The position numbers and the translations under genes were made by a program. Below are positions 42,480-51,883 of a stretch of 64,000 nucleotides of DNA, piece after piece. How positions within the stretch are numbered: the first letter of the stretch is position 1; each line of letters begins with the position of its first letter. A model generated the notes under the pieces. That model saw only the letters and a program-made list of their open reading frames with translations, was not told the DNA's origin and did no database searches. This DNA comes from a bacterium (GTDB taxonomy: Bacteria; Pseudomonadota; Alphaproteobacteria; Caulobacterales; Hyphomonadaceae): assembly GCA_016125045.1 (NCBI GenBank), contig WGML01000007.1, forward strand, positions 1 to 64,000, given 5' to 3'.

Positions 42480-43883
42480 ATGAACCGGATCGAAACGGAC
42501 TATCTCGTCATCGGCGCTGGGGCCATGTCGCTCGCCTTCGTGGATTCGCTTCTTGACGCCTCCGACGCGCACATCACGATCGTCGACCGGCACGGAAAGC
42601 CGGGCGGTCACTGGAACGACGCCTACGGTTTCGTTTCGCTGCACCAGCCCTCCGCCTTTTACGGCGTGAACTCGACGCCGCTCGGGACCGGCAGGATCGA
42701 TGACTTCGGAATCAACAAGGGACTGCATGAACTTGCCTCCGGCCCGGAAGTCAGCGGCTATTTCGACCGAGTGATGCGCCAGCGGCTGCTCGGGAGCGGG
42801 CGCGTGTCCTACTTCCCGATGTCCGACTATCGCGGCGACCGCCGGTTCGTATCGCTTCTGTCGGGCGAGGAAACCGAGGTTCAGGTGGCGCGCAAGATCG
42901 TCGACGCAACCTATCTTTCACCGTCCGTGCCTTCCACGCACACCCCGAGATTCGCCGTCGCCGAGGGGGTGCGCATGGTTCCTCCCAACGACCTGCCGCT
43001 GCTCTGGCGCACGCCTGATGCGCGGCCGGAAGCCTTCGTCGTTCTCGGTGCAGGCAAGACCGCGATGGACACGCTCATCTGGCTGATCACGAGCGGCGCC
43101 GCGCCCGAGCGCATTTACTGGGTAGCGCCACGGGACTCCTGGCTCCTCAACCGGCTGCGTGTCCAGCCGGGCCCAGACTTCTTCCATGAATCGATCGGCG
43201 GTCAGGTCGCCCAGTTCAAGGCGCTCGCCGAGTGCGCAACCCTTCCCGACGTGTTTCTGCAGCTCGAACGCGACGGCGTGATGCTCCGCATCGACCCGGA
43301 CGTTACGCCAACCATGTTTCACTACGCCACCATGTCCACCGGCGAGATCGAGATCCTCGGCAAGGTGCGCAACGTCATTCGCCTCGGCCGCGCCCTTGCG
43401 ATCAACCCGGACGGCGTCGCCCTCGAACACGGGCGGGCGCCGATGCCGGAGGGCGCCCTCTATATCGACTGCACCGCGTCGGCGCTCACGGCGCGCCCCC
43501 CCGTGCCGATCTTCGAGCCGGGCCGGATCACGCTCCAGATGGTTCGGATGCCCCAGCCCGCCTTCAGCGCGGCGGTGATCGGCCACATCGAGGGAACCTA
43601 CGCAGACGACGACCGCAAGAACCAGCTCTGCATTCCCTCTCCGCTCGCCGACACGCCGGATCTGTTCGCACGGTGCACGCTCGCGAACATGATGAATCAG
43701 ATGAGCTGGAGCCGCGAGCCCGCGCTCAACGCCTGGATCCGCGGCTGCCGGCTGGACGGGTTCGGCAAGGTCGCGGGCTCCGTCGGACCCGACGATACGG
43801 ACAAGCTCGCTGTTCTTCAGCAGCTGCGCACCTATGCGCCAGCGGCGTTCGCCAATATTCCGAACCTGCTGATCGAGGCCTGA
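42480..43883 (+). CDS. FAD/NAD(P)-binding flavoprotein (copy 2 of 2 in the window)
   Basis: The product is 467 residues and closely parallels the protein at 21753-23153: DYLVIGAGAMSLAFVDSLL, PGGHWNDAYGFVSLH, YGVNSTPLG and the second dinucleotide site VVLGAGKTAMDTLIWL are at matching positions. It probably reduces or hydroxylates a small lipophilic substrate with NAD(P)H, but this is inference from the family fold. It lies between an S45 acylase and an S9 peptidase gene on the same strand. Confidence 0.8.
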   Translation: MNRIETDYLVIGAGAMSLAFVDSLLDASDAHITIVDRHGKPGGHWNDAYGFVSLHQPSAFYGVNSTPLGTGRIDDFGINKGLHELASGPEVSGYFDRVMRQRLLGSGRVSYFPMSDYRGDRRFVSLLSGEETEVQVARKIVDATYLSPSVPSTHTPRFAVAEGVRMVPPNDLPLLWRTPDARPEAFVVLGAGKTAMDTLIWLITSGAAPERIYWVAPRDSWLLNRLRVQPGPDFFHESIGGQVAQFKALAECATLPDVFLQLERDGVMLRIDPDVTPTMFHYATMSTGEIEILGKVRNVIRLGRALAINPDGVALEHGRAPMPEGALYIDCTASALTARPPVPIFEPGRITLQMVRMPQPAFSAAVIGHIEGTYADDDRKNQLCIPSPLADTPDLFARCTLANMMNQMSWSREPALNAWIRGCRLDGFGKVAGSVGPDDTDKLAVLQQLRTYAPAAFANIPNLLIEA

Positions 43884-44007
43884 CCTCGCGACCGCCCCGC
43901 TCGCCCGATTGTGATCCGCGACGGATGCAGCGCGCGGCGCACGGCATTGTCAGTCCACGTCCGATCGTCGACAAAGCCTCATCGTCGACTTGCGGGAGAT
44001 GTCGTTC

Positions 44008-45993
44008 ATGAGCGTTCGCACCTTTGCCTCTTTCCCGGTCGCGGCGGCCCTCGTCGCCATGATCCTGACTACGCCGGCGGCGGCGCAGGACGGCGTCGCG
44101 ATCTCCGCTCCCGAGCGCATCGAACGAGGCGCGCTGATCCTCGAGAACGTGCCCGAAACCCCGCCCGCCGTTCGTGACCGCGTCGCCCAGTACAACAACA
44201 CCCGCGGTGCAGGCTTCCTCGACTTCCTCCCCGGCGGCGGCGTGCTCATCTCCACCCGGTTCGGCGACGCGGCGCAGATCCACTCGGTCGCCTCGCCGCT
44301 CGGCGCGCGGCGGCAGCTCACCTTCTATGACGATCGGGTCAGCGGCGGCGACGTGCGTCCCGGGACCTCCGGCTCGTTTGTGTTTCTGAAGGACTCCGGC
44401 GGCGACGAATATTTCCAGGGCTGGTATTTCGATCCCGCGAGCGGCCGGACCACGACGTTCACCGAAGCCGGAACCCGCAATCTCGCCCTCACCTGGAGCC
44501 GCGACGGATCACGCATCGCCTGGTCGCGCGCAACGCGCGACAGCGGCGATTACGATATCCTTGTTGCAGACCCCTCAGACCCGTCCTCCAGGCGTGTTGT
44601 ACACGAGGGGTCCGGGGCGCTCAGCGTCCTTGACTGGTCGCCGGAGGGGGACCGGATTCTGCTCTCGCAATACATCTCCATCGCGAAGTCGCGGCTGTTC
44701 GTCCTGCGGCTGTCGGACGGAAGCCTCACCGAACTCACTCCCGAGCTCAACGTGTCCTACGCCGGTGGCGAATTCACCGCCGACGGACGCGCTGTCGTGA
44801 CCACTTCGGACGAGGGGTCGGAGTTCAGCCGCCTCGTCACCATCAACCTCGCCTCCGGAGCGCGGGCCGTCCTCACCCCCGACGTCACCTGGGATGTCGA
44901 GGGGTTTGATCTGGCGCCGGATGGTCGATCCCTCGCCTATGTCTTGAACGCCGGCGGAGCGTCCGAACTCTATCTCATGAACCTCGCCAACCGCCGGGCG
45001 ATGCCGCGGCCGAACCTGCCGCCGGGGGTCGTCGGCGGTCTCGGCTGGGACGCTGCGAGCCGCAATCTCGCGCTGACGCTGAACTCGGCGATCTCTCCGT
45101 CCGACGTTCACGTCTATTCCCCCCGCTCGCGCCAGCTCACGCGCTGGACGGAGTCCGAGATCGGTGGTCTCGATCCGAACGGCTTTGTTGAGCCAAAGCT
45201 CGTGCGCTTCCCGACCTTCGACAGCGCTTCGGGTGGACCGAAGGAGATCACCGCCTGGCTCTACGAACCGAAGATACCCGGTCCGCACCCGGTCGTCGTC
45301 GACATTCATGGCGGACCGGAAGGCCAGTCCCGCCCCGTCTTCAATTCGCGGGCGCAATACTGGGCGAACGAGCTTGGCGTCGCGGTGATCCTGCCGAACG
45401 TCCGCGGATCGACGGGCTATGGCAAGACCTTCGTCTCGCTCGACAACGGCCTCAAGCGTCTCGACAGCGTTCGTGACATCGGCGCCCTGCTCGACTGGAT
45501 GGCCGGCGAGCGCAATCGCTTCGACATGAACCGCGTCATCGCCTATGGCGGCTCTTACGGCGGCTACATGGTCTATTCCGCGATGGTCATGTTTCCAGAA
45601 CGCTTCGCCGCCGGCGTCGATATTGTCGGCATCGGAAACCTGCGCACATTCCTCGAGAACACAAGCGGTTATCGGCGGGACCTTCGGCGCGCGGAGTATG
45701 GCGACGAGCGCGACCCGGTGGTGCGGGCCTGGATGGACGAGACCGCGGGCTTCAACAACGCCGACAAGATCAAGCGGCCGATGTTCCTGATCCATGGCGC
45801 GAACGATCCCCGCGTTCCGGTCTCCGAAGCCGAGGCGATGGCGAAGGCCTTCCGCGCCAACGGCCTGGACCCCTGGTTGATGATCGCGACCGACGAGGGC
45901 CATGGTTTCGCGAAGAAGACGAACCAGCAGGCCCAGCGGGAGGCGGAAACGCTCTTCTTCGAGAAGGTGTTTGGTCTGCGGCCAGCGAACTGA
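44008..45993 (+). CDS. S9-family (prolyl oligopeptidase-like) peptidase, exported
   Basis: The product is 661 residues from ATG 44008, which has GGGAGA upstream; upstream in-frame starts are less likely. A signal peptide ends near PAAAQ (about residue 27). An N-terminal beta-propeller (about 40-390, with LDWSPEGDRI and FDLAPDGRSLAY-type blades) covers the alpha/beta-hydrolase domain with Ser516 (GGSYGG), Asp600 (HGANDPRVP) and His632 (DEGHGF). It should cleave short peptides in the periplasm. It is preceded by a 124-base gap and is probably transcribed from its own promoter. Confidence 0.9.
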   Translation: MSVRTFASFPVAAALVAMILTTPAAAQDGVAISAPERIERGALILENVPETPPAVRDRVAQYNNTRGAGFLDFLPGGGVLISTRFGDAAQIHSVASPLGARRQLTFYDDRVSGGDVRPGTSGSFVFLKDSGGDEYFQGWYFDPASGRTTTFTEAGTRNLALTWSRDGSRIAWSRATRDSGDYDILVADPSDPSSRRVVHEGSGALSVLDWSPEGDRILLSQYISIAKSRLFVLRLSDGSLTELTPELNVSYAGGEFTADGRAVVTTSDEGSEFSRLVTINLASGARAVLTPDVTWDVEGFDLAPDGRSLAYVLNAGGASELYLMNLANRRAMPRPNLPPGVVGGLGWDAASRNLALTLNSAISPSDVHVYSPRSRQLTRWTESEIGGLDPNGFVEPKLVRFPTFDSASGGPKEITAWLYEPKIPGPHPVVVDIHGGPEGQSRPVFNSRAQYWANELGVAVILPNVRGSTGYGKTFVSLDNGLKRLDSVRDIGALLDWMAGERNRFDMNRVIAYGGSYGGYMVYSAMVMFPERFAAGVDIVGIGNLRTFLENTSGYRRDLRRAEYGDERDPVVRAWMDETAGFNNADKIKRPMFLIHGANDPRVPVSEAEAMAKAFRANGLDPWLMIATDEGHGFAKKTNQQAQREAETLFFEKVFGLRPAN

Positions 45994-46091
45994 CCGAACG
46001 GGCCCAGAATCCCGGGCCCTCAATCCCCGGCTCTGGATAAAGGCCGCACGCACGGGCTAGGCTGGCCCCGGGGAAACCGGGAGCCCGCGTA

Positions 46092-47705
46092 ATGTACAAG
46101 ATCAGACTGACGGAGTCCTACTTCCCCGCGCAGCAGGAGGAAGCCATCCTGCCGACCACCGTGGGCGGAGTGCTGGGGTCGTCCGCCAGCCGGACGCCCG
46201 ACGCCCTCGCGCTCATCGAGGCCGATATCAAAGGCGCCCTCGGACGACGGTGGACTTATCGGGAGCTGCTCGCCGACGCCGAACGCCTCGCGCGCGCCCT
46301 GCTCTCGCGCTTCCAGCCGGGAGAGCGGATCGCGATCTGGGCGCCGAATGCTCCCGAATGGGTGCTGATCGAATTCGCGGCGGCGCTCGCCGGCCTGACC
46401 CTCGTGACGGTGAACCCCGCCTATCGTCCGCGCGAGCTGAAATATGTCCTCGAACAGTCCCGCTCGGCCGGGCTGTTTCTCGTCGACAGCTTCCGCGGCA
46501 ATCCGATGGCGGCGATCGCCGCCGAGGTCGCCGCCGGCACGCCGGGCCTTCGGGAAATCACCGACATTGAGGACCACGCGGCCCTCTTCGCCGGGGACGC
46601 GCCGGGCCGCGCCCTGCCTGAGGTATCTCCTCTCGACGCGGTCCAGGTTCAATACACGTCCGGCACCACAGGCTTCCCGAAGGGGGCGGTGCTCAATCAT
46701 CTCGGCCTCACCAATAACAGCCGTCTCGGTTTCGCCCGCATGCAGGTATCCGGCGCGACCGTGCTGAACTTCATGCCGATGTTTCACACCGCGGGATGCG
46801 CCGTCATGACCCTCGGCGCCGTCCAGACGGGCTGCTGCATGATCATCGCCAGGCTGTTCGACCCCGACAGAATGCTCTCGATCATCGAATCAGAACGTGT
46901 GGTGGGCATCTTCGGCGTCCCCACCATGCAGATCGGACTTCTGGAAGCGCAGGCTCGTTCCCCTCGCGACTGCTCGTCTCTGCGCATCGCCGTATCTGGC
47001 GGATCGATGGTGCCGCCCGAGCTCGTGCGGCGGGTCAAGGCGACGTTCGGCTGCGATTTCGAGACCGTTTACGGCCAGACGGAGACATCTCCCCTTCTCA
47101 CCCAGAGCTGGCATGACGATACGATCGACGACATCTGCAACACCGTCGGCCAGCCCCTGCCGCAGACCGAAATATCGATCCGCGATCCCGCGACGAACCA
47201 GGTTCAACCGATCGGCGCGATCGGCGAGATTTGCGCCCGCGGCTACTGCCTGATGAACGAGTACAACGACAACCCCGAAGCGACCGCCGCAACGATCGAC
47301 TCCGAGGGATGGCTGCACACCGGCGATCTCGGAACCATGGACGAGCGCGGCTTCGTTCGCGTCACCGGCCGGGTGAAGGAGATGATCATCCGCGGCGGCG
47401 AGAATCTCTTTCCCGCCGAGATCGAGAACATCGTGCTCGAACACCCGGATGTAGCGGAGACTGCGGTCGTCGGCGTCCCGGACGACAAGTGGGGCGAGGT
47501 TGTTGTCTGCTTCATCCGTCTCGCTCCGGGAGCGAGGCTCGACACAGGCGCGCTCATCGCTCACTGCCGCGAACGGATGTCGCCCCAGAAAACGCCGTCC
47601 CGATGGATCGAAGTCGCTGACTGGCCGCTCACCGGATCGGGCAAGATCCAGAAATTCGTGCTGCGGGACCGCTATGTCGAGGGCGCCTTCACCCCCCGCG
47701 ACTGA
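46092..47705 (+). CDS. AMP-binding acyl-CoA synthetase/ligase
   Basis: The product is 537 residues. The adenylate-forming motifs are intact: YTSGTTGFPKGA (ATP loop), YGQTETSP, EGWLHTGDLGTMDE and GRVKEMIIRGGENLFPAEIE, with the late catalytic Lys in GSGKIQKF. The sequence is of the medium- or long-chain fatty-acyl-CoA ligase type (AcsM/FadD-like) and not acetyl-CoA synthetase. It is cytosolic, with GGGAG upstream of the ATG. It stands alone. Confidence 0.88.
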   Translation: MYKIRLTESYFPAQQEEAILPTTVGGVLGSSASRTPDALALIEADIKGALGRRWTYRELLADAERLARALLSRFQPGERIAIWAPNAPEWVLIEFAAALAGLTLVTVNPAYRPRELKYVLEQSRSAGLFLVDSFRGNPMAAIAAEVAAGTPGLREITDIEDHAALFAGDAPGRALPEVSPLDAVQVQYTSGTTGFPKGAVLNHLGLTNNSRLGFARMQVSGATVLNFMPMFHTAGCAVMTLGAVQTGCCMIIARLFDPDRMLSIIESERVVGIFGVPTMQIGLLEAQARSPRDCSSLRIAVSGGSMVPPELVRRVKATFGCDFETVYGQTETSPLLTQSWHDDTIDDICNTVGQPLPQTEISIRDPATNQVQPIGAIGEICARGYCLMNEYNDNPEATAATIDSEGWLHTGDLGTMDERGFVRVTGRVKEMIIRGGENLFPAEIENIVLEHPDVAETAVVGVPDDKWGEVVVCFIRLAPGARLDTGALIAHCRERMSPQKTPSRWIEVADWPLTGSGKIQKFVLRDRYVEGAFTPRD

Positions 47706-47854
47706 TCCCGGCGAAGGCGCCCGACCCGAACGGGCGTATGAATTGATCTCAGCCCCCGCTTGCGCGCGGCCGCGACGCGGCGCTACGCTTCGCCGCGAAG
47801 GCGTGCCCCACTATCGTGAAACAGACACGCCAACCGGGAGAGGGTTTTCAAGCC

Positions 47855-49759
47855 ATGGCTGGTCGGAAACGTGTGAAATGGGCGCTCGTGGGCGGCGTCG
47901 TGGCGGCGGCTTTGCTTGCGGCGGCGTGCGAGCCGAACCCGCCCGCGACCACCGAAACCAGCGGCGCGGCGTCCACCGCCGAGCTGCCGCCGCCGAACCC
48001 GCTGAAGAACGCCTATTTCGGTGACCTTCACGTCCACACGCGCAACTCGTTCGACGCCTACATCTTCAACGTTCGGGCGACCCCGGACGACGCCTATAAC
48101 TACGCCCGCGGCCAGACGATCAAACACGCCGCCGGGTTCGACGTCCGCCTCACGGACAAGCCGCTCGATTTTCTCGCCGTGACGGATCATGCCGAATATC
48201 TGGGCGTGCTGCCCGCGATCAACACTCCGGGCCACCCGTTCTCGCAGGTGCCCTATGCCGGTGAACTCTTCAGCACCGATCTCGCCGTCGTGAACACCGC
48301 CTTCCGGCGTTTCGGAGACAGCCTCAGAGCCGGCAAGCGCATGGCGGAATTCGAGGACATGAGCCCCACGCGCTCAGCCTGGGCGGAGATCAAGGCCGCC
48401 GCCGAACGTCACAACGACCCCGGCCGGTTCACATCCTTCATTGGTTACGAATACACCTCGCCGCCCGAGGGCCGGAATCTCCATCGCAACGTCATATTCG
48501 CCGGATCGAATGCGCCGGACCTGCCCTTCTCCGCGCTGGAATCCCAGGATCCGTCCGATCTGTGGACCTGGATGGACGAACAGCGCGCGCTCGGCAATGA
48601 AGCGCTCGCCATCCCTCACAACTCCAACGGCTCGGACGGCCGCATGTTCGAGCGCACCAAGTGGAACGGCCAGCCGATCGACCAGGAATGGGCGGATCGG
48701 CGCATCCGCAATGAGCCGCTCGTTGAGGTGACTCAGGTCAAGGGAACCTCCGAAACCCACCCCCTCCTGTCGCCCAATGACGAGTTCGCGGGCTTCGAGA
48801 TCATGGAGTGGTATATCGGCTCGGCGACCCCGATCACGAAGTTCGAGGGCGGCTATGTCCGGGACGCGCTTCGTGCGGGGATCGAGATGCAGGCCCGCGA
48901 CGGCTACAATCCGTTCAAGTTCGGCCTCATCGGCTCCAGCGACACGCACAATGCGGCGGGGTCATTCGAGGAGCCGAACTACTTCTCCAAGGTCGGCATC
49001 ATGGATGCCACCCCCGAACGGCGCGGCTCCACGCCCCCGGAGGGCAACACCTGGGAGACCTATACGCCGCCGGACAATGTCGCCCGTTACTCCACCTGGG
49101 GCGCATCCGGCCTGACCGGCGTCTGGGCCGAAGAAAACACCCGCCCCTCCATCTATGCCGGGCTCCGGCGCAAGGAGACCTTCGCCACCACCGGGCCGCG
49201 CATCAAGGTGCGCTTCTTCGCCGGCCCTGACCTCGCGTCCGTCAATCTCGGCGAGGACGCAGGACTGCGGGCGGCCTACGACAAGGGTGTGCCGATGGGC
49301 GGCGATCTCGTCGCCCCGGCCGCCGCTTCGCCGGACTTCCTTGTCTGGGCGATCCGGGATCCCGACTCAGCTCCGCTCCAGCGGGTGCAGATCATCAAGG
49401 GATGGACGGGCGCGGACGGCAAATCGAATGAGCGCATCTACGACGTCGCCTGCTCGGACGGCGGCGCGGTGAACCCCGCCACCAATCGCTGCGCGGACAA
49501 TGGCGCGACCGTCGATATCGCAACCTGCGCCTTCTCCGCAGACAAGGGCGACGCCGAACTGTCCGCGAGCTGGAAGGACCCGGACTTCGATCCGAAGCTC
49601 CATGCCTTCTACTATGTCCGCGTTCTCGAGAACCCGACCTGCCGCTGGTCCACATGGGATGCGGTTCGCGCCGGGATCGAACCCAATCCGGCGCTGGAGA
49701 AGACCATTCAGGAGCGGGCCTATTCCTCGCCGATCTGGTACGTGCCGACCGGCGGATGA
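47855..49759 (+). CDS. DUF3604 lipoprotein (PHP-like hydrolase family)
   Basis: The product is 634 residues from ATG 47855 (MAGRKRVKWALVGGVV), with GGGAGAGGG upstream. The lipobox is LAAAC. The body matches DUF3604: AYFGDLHVHTRNSFDAY at the start, VTDHAEYLG, GYEYTSPPEGRNLHRNVIF, IPHNSNGSDG and GLIGSSDTHNAA. These His/Asp motifs resemble the metal site of PHP-type phosphoesterases. The natural substrate is not established. It overlaps the PpiC-like gene (ATGA), which in turn overlaps hupE, so the three form one unit. Confidence 0.88.
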   Translation: MAGRKRVKWALVGGVVAAALLAAACEPNPPATTETSGAASTAELPPPNPLKNAYFGDLHVHTRNSFDAYIFNVRATPDDAYNYARGQTIKHAAGFDVRLTDKPLDFLAVTDHAEYLGVLPAINTPGHPFSQVPYAGELFSTDLAVVNTAFRRFGDSLRAGKRMAEFEDMSPTRSAWAEIKAAAERHNDPGRFTSFIGYEYTSPPEGRNLHRNVIFAGSNAPDLPFSALESQDPSDLWTWMDEQRALGNEALAIPHNSNGSDGRMFERTKWNGQPIDQEWADRRIRNEPLVEVTQVKGTSETHPLLSPNDEFAGFEIMEWYIGSATPITKFEGGYVRDALRAGIEMQARDGYNPFKFGLIGSSDTHNAAGSFEEPNYFSKVGIMDATPERRGSTPPEGNTWETYTPPDNVARYSTWGASGLTGVWAEENTRPSIYAGLRRKETFATTGPRIKVRFFAGPDLASVNLGEDAGLRAAYDKGVPMGGDLVAPAAASPDFLVWAIRDPDSAPLQRVQIIKGWTGADGKSNERIYDVACSDGGAVNPATNRCADNGATVDIATCAFSADKGDAELSASWKDPDFDPKLHAFYYVRVLENPTCRWSTWDAVRAGIEPNPALEKTIQERAYSSPIWYVPTGG

Positions 49760-50685
49760 GCGAGGCGGTGCCGACGCCGCGTTCCTCCTGGTGGGCGAGA
49801 GGGCTGCGCGATCCTCTCGTCCATTTCCTGTTGGCGGGGGCGGCGCTGTTCATCCTCCACGCCCTGTTCAACCGCGCGGACCTTGGCGGGCCGCCGCAAC
49901 AGATCACCATCTCCGCCGGGCGGGTGGCGCAGCTTCAGGAAAGCTTCCGGCTCATCGCCAACCGCCCGCCGAGCGCGCAGGAGCTAAGCGCCCTCGTCGA
50001 CGATTTTGTGCGCGAGGAAATCGCCTACCGCGAGGCGGTCGCGATCGGTCTCGATCAGGACGACACCATCATCCGGCGGCGGCTCCGCCAGAAGCTCGAA
50101 TTCACGATGGAGGACATCAGCGCCGTCGATGAGCCAACGGAAGCCGACCTGGTCGACTGGCTCGCCGCGCATCCGGACCGCTACCAGCGGCCCGAGCGGC
50201 GCGCGCTGATGCAGGCCCTCGCAAGCGGCGACCGGCGGGGCGCGGACGCGGACGCCGCCGCCCGCGGCTTCATCACCGCGCTTGCCGCCGGCGCTGATCC
50301 GCTCGGCGTCGGTGATCCATCGCTCCTGCCGCGGGCGATCCCGCTGACGACCCGCGACGGAGTGCGCGCGATCTTCGGCGATGCGTTCGCCGCGGCGGCC
50401 TTCGAAGCTCCGGCGGGCGACTGGCTGGGTCCCGTCAGGTCGCCCTTCGGCGCTCATGCTGTTCGCATCGTCTCGGTCGAACCACCCGAGACGCCGCCGT
50501 TTTCTGATCTGCGCGACCAGCTCCGGGAAGACTGGATCGCCGCCCGGCGCGACGAGATGCGCACCGCCGCGGCCGAGCGTCTGCGCAGCCGCTATCAGGT
50601 GAAGATCGACTGGCCGGACGGCCTTGATCCCGCCGGCCCCCAGGCAGGCGCGGGCGCGGCGGCGAAGGCCGGAGCCCTGCAATGA
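49756..50685 (+). CDS. PpiC-type peptidyl-prolyl isomerase-like membrane protein
   Basis: The product is 309 residues from the ATG that overlaps the DUF3604 stop. A short cytosolic part leads to one membrane helix (about 21-40, DPLVHFLLAGAALFILHALF), then a SurA/PpiD-like chaperone region and a parvulin-like domain (about 150-270). It resembles PpiD-type folding factors of the periplasm. The parvulin domain looks divergent, so isomerase activity is uncertain; it may mainly be a chaperone for its neighbours. Confidence 0.75.
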   Translation: MSEAVPTPRSSWWARGLRDPLVHFLLAGAALFILHALFNRADLGGPPQQITISAGRVAQLQESFRLIANRPPSAQELSALVDDFVREEIAYREAVAIGLDQDDTIIRRRLRQKLEFTMEDISAVDEPTEADLVDWLAAHPDRYQRPERRALMQALASGDRRGADADAAARGFITALAAGADPLGVGDPSLLPRAIPLTTRDGVRAIFGDAFAAAAFEAPAGDWLGPVRSPFGAHAVRIVSVEPPETPPFSDLRDQLREDWIAARRDEMRTAAAERLRSRYQVKIDWPDGLDPAGPQAGAGAAAKAGALQ

Positions 50686-51686
50686 TCCGATGGGTGCGCC
50701 GGCTCTTTCTCCTGCTCGCGCTCGCTGCTGGCGCGGCCCAACCCGCCCTCGCCCATGAGGTCCGTCCCGCCTATCTCGAAATCCGCGAGATCGGCCCCGC
50801 CCTCTATGACGTGCTCTGGAAGACCCCGGCCCAGGGGCGGATGCGCCTCGCGCTTGATGTTGATCTCCCCTCGGACTGCGAGAGCATCGCCGCACCGAGA
50901 ACTGTTCTTGTCGACGCCGCGGTTCTCGCCCGCTGGCGGGAGCAGTGCGCCGAGCCCCTCACCGGTCGCACCATCCGCATCGCCGCGCTCGACGCCACGC
51001 TGACCGACGCCATCGTCCGGTTTGAACCGGAGGAGGGGCCGGCGCGGCTCTTGCGCCTCACCGCGGACTCGCCAGCCGCGATTCTGCCAGCCTCCCAGAG
51101 CTTCGCAGACGTCGCCGGAACCTATTTCGGGCTCGGCGTGGAGCACATCCTGCTCGGCGTCGATCACCTACTCTTCGTTCTCGCCCTCCTCCTTCTGATC
51201 CGCAGTCCGGCGCGGCTCATCGGGGCGATCACCGCCTTCACAGCCGCGCACAGCATCACCCTCGCCGGCGCGACCTTCGGCGTCCTCTATCTTCCGCCCG
51301 CGCCCGTCGAGGCCGCGATCGCGCTGTCGATCATGTTTGTCGCGGTCGAGGTCCTTCATGCGCGCGATGGACGCACCGGCGTCGCGCATCGCTGGCCCTG
51401 GATTGTGTCGTTTGCGTTCGGCTTGCTGCACGGGTTCGGCTTCGCCGGAGCGCTGCACGACATCGGACTGCCCGAGGGAGCGGTGCCGGCCGCGCTCCTC
51501 TTCTTCAATCTCGGCGTCGAGGCTGGACAACTCCTCTTCGTCGCCGCGTGTCTCGCCGTGTTCTGGCTTGCCCGGCGCGCGCCTTCGCTCTCCCATCGCT
51601 GGGTGCAGCTCGCGCCGACCTATGCGATCGGCGTCGCGGCCGCCTACTGGTTCATCGAACGCACGACCGCGATTATCTTCGCTTAG
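50682..51686 (+). CDS. HupE/UreJ-family membrane protein
   Basis: The product is 334 residues. A signal peptide ends at PALAHEV, giving a mature N-terminal His. A periplasmic beta domain of about 130 residues precedes six or more membrane helices that include the HupE/UreJ signature (GVEHILLGVDHLLFVLALLL and TAAHSITLA) and the later GLLHGFGFAGALHD. HupE relatives move nickel or cobalt. The acidic/His motif is intact. It overlaps the PpiC-like gene by four bases. A DUF3604-PpiC-HupE trio recurs in marine bacteria, and its joint function is not known to me. Confidence 0.85.
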   Translation: MIRWVRRLFLLLALAAGAAQPALAHEVRPAYLEIREIGPALYDVLWKTPAQGRMRLALDVDLPSDCESIAAPRTVLVDAAVLARWREQCAEPLTGRTIRIAALDATLTDAIVRFEPEEGPARLLRLTADSPAAILPASQSFADVAGTYFGLGVEHILLGVDHLLFVLALLLLIRSPARLIGAITAFTAAHSITLAGATFGVLYLPPAPVEAAIALSIMFVAVEVLHARDGRTGVAHRWPWIVSFAFGLLHGFGFAGALHDIGLPEGAVPAALLFFNLGVEAGQLLFVAACLAVFWLARRAPSLSHRWVQLAPTYAIGVAAAYWFIERTTAIIFA

Positions 51687-51747
51687 CGCTCTGGGGTCCC
51701 GGGCTTTGGAGCTCCGCCTCATCAAGCCGGGCTTGCCGTGCCTGAAG

Positions 51748-51781
51748 AAAAAAGGACGCCGGCCCTGTGAAGGCCGGCGTC
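51748..51781 (-). terminator. Strong rho-independent terminator (minus strand)
   Basis: GACGCCGGCC (51755-51764) pairs perfectly with GGCCGGCGTC (51772-51781) around a seven-base loop. Read on the minus strand, the stem is followed by CC and then six Ts (complement of the A-run 51748-51753). It would end the transcript of the small membrane-protein gene at 51884-52021. Confidence 0.85.
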
Positions 51782-51838
51782 AGTTGGCGTCGATCGCGAA
51801 GGGGAGGATGAAGTTCGCGTCGCGCAGCAAACTTGTGT

Positions 51839-51871
51839 GGCGGAACAGAAGCGGTTCGCCCCTGTTCCGCC
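51839..51871 (-). repeat. 10-bp perfect inverted repeat downstream of the small gene
   Basis: GGCGGAACAG (51839-51848) faces CTGTTCCGCC (51862-51871) with a 13-base loop. It sits between the stop of the 45-residue gene and its terminator, in the 3' untranslated region of that transcript. It may protect the mRNA 3' end. No T-run follows it on either strand. Confidence 0.6.
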
Positions 51872-51883
51872 GGAAGTCGGGCG

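Noticed and set aside
45990..46040. GGGCCC inverted repeat after the S9 peptidase gene
   Set aside because: The stem is short and no T-run follows on either strand, so I do not call it a terminator.
51780..51883. Open stretch on the minus strand downstream of the 45-residue gene
   Set aside because: It has no start codon with a ribosome site and crosses the perfect hairpin; probably untranslated 3' region.
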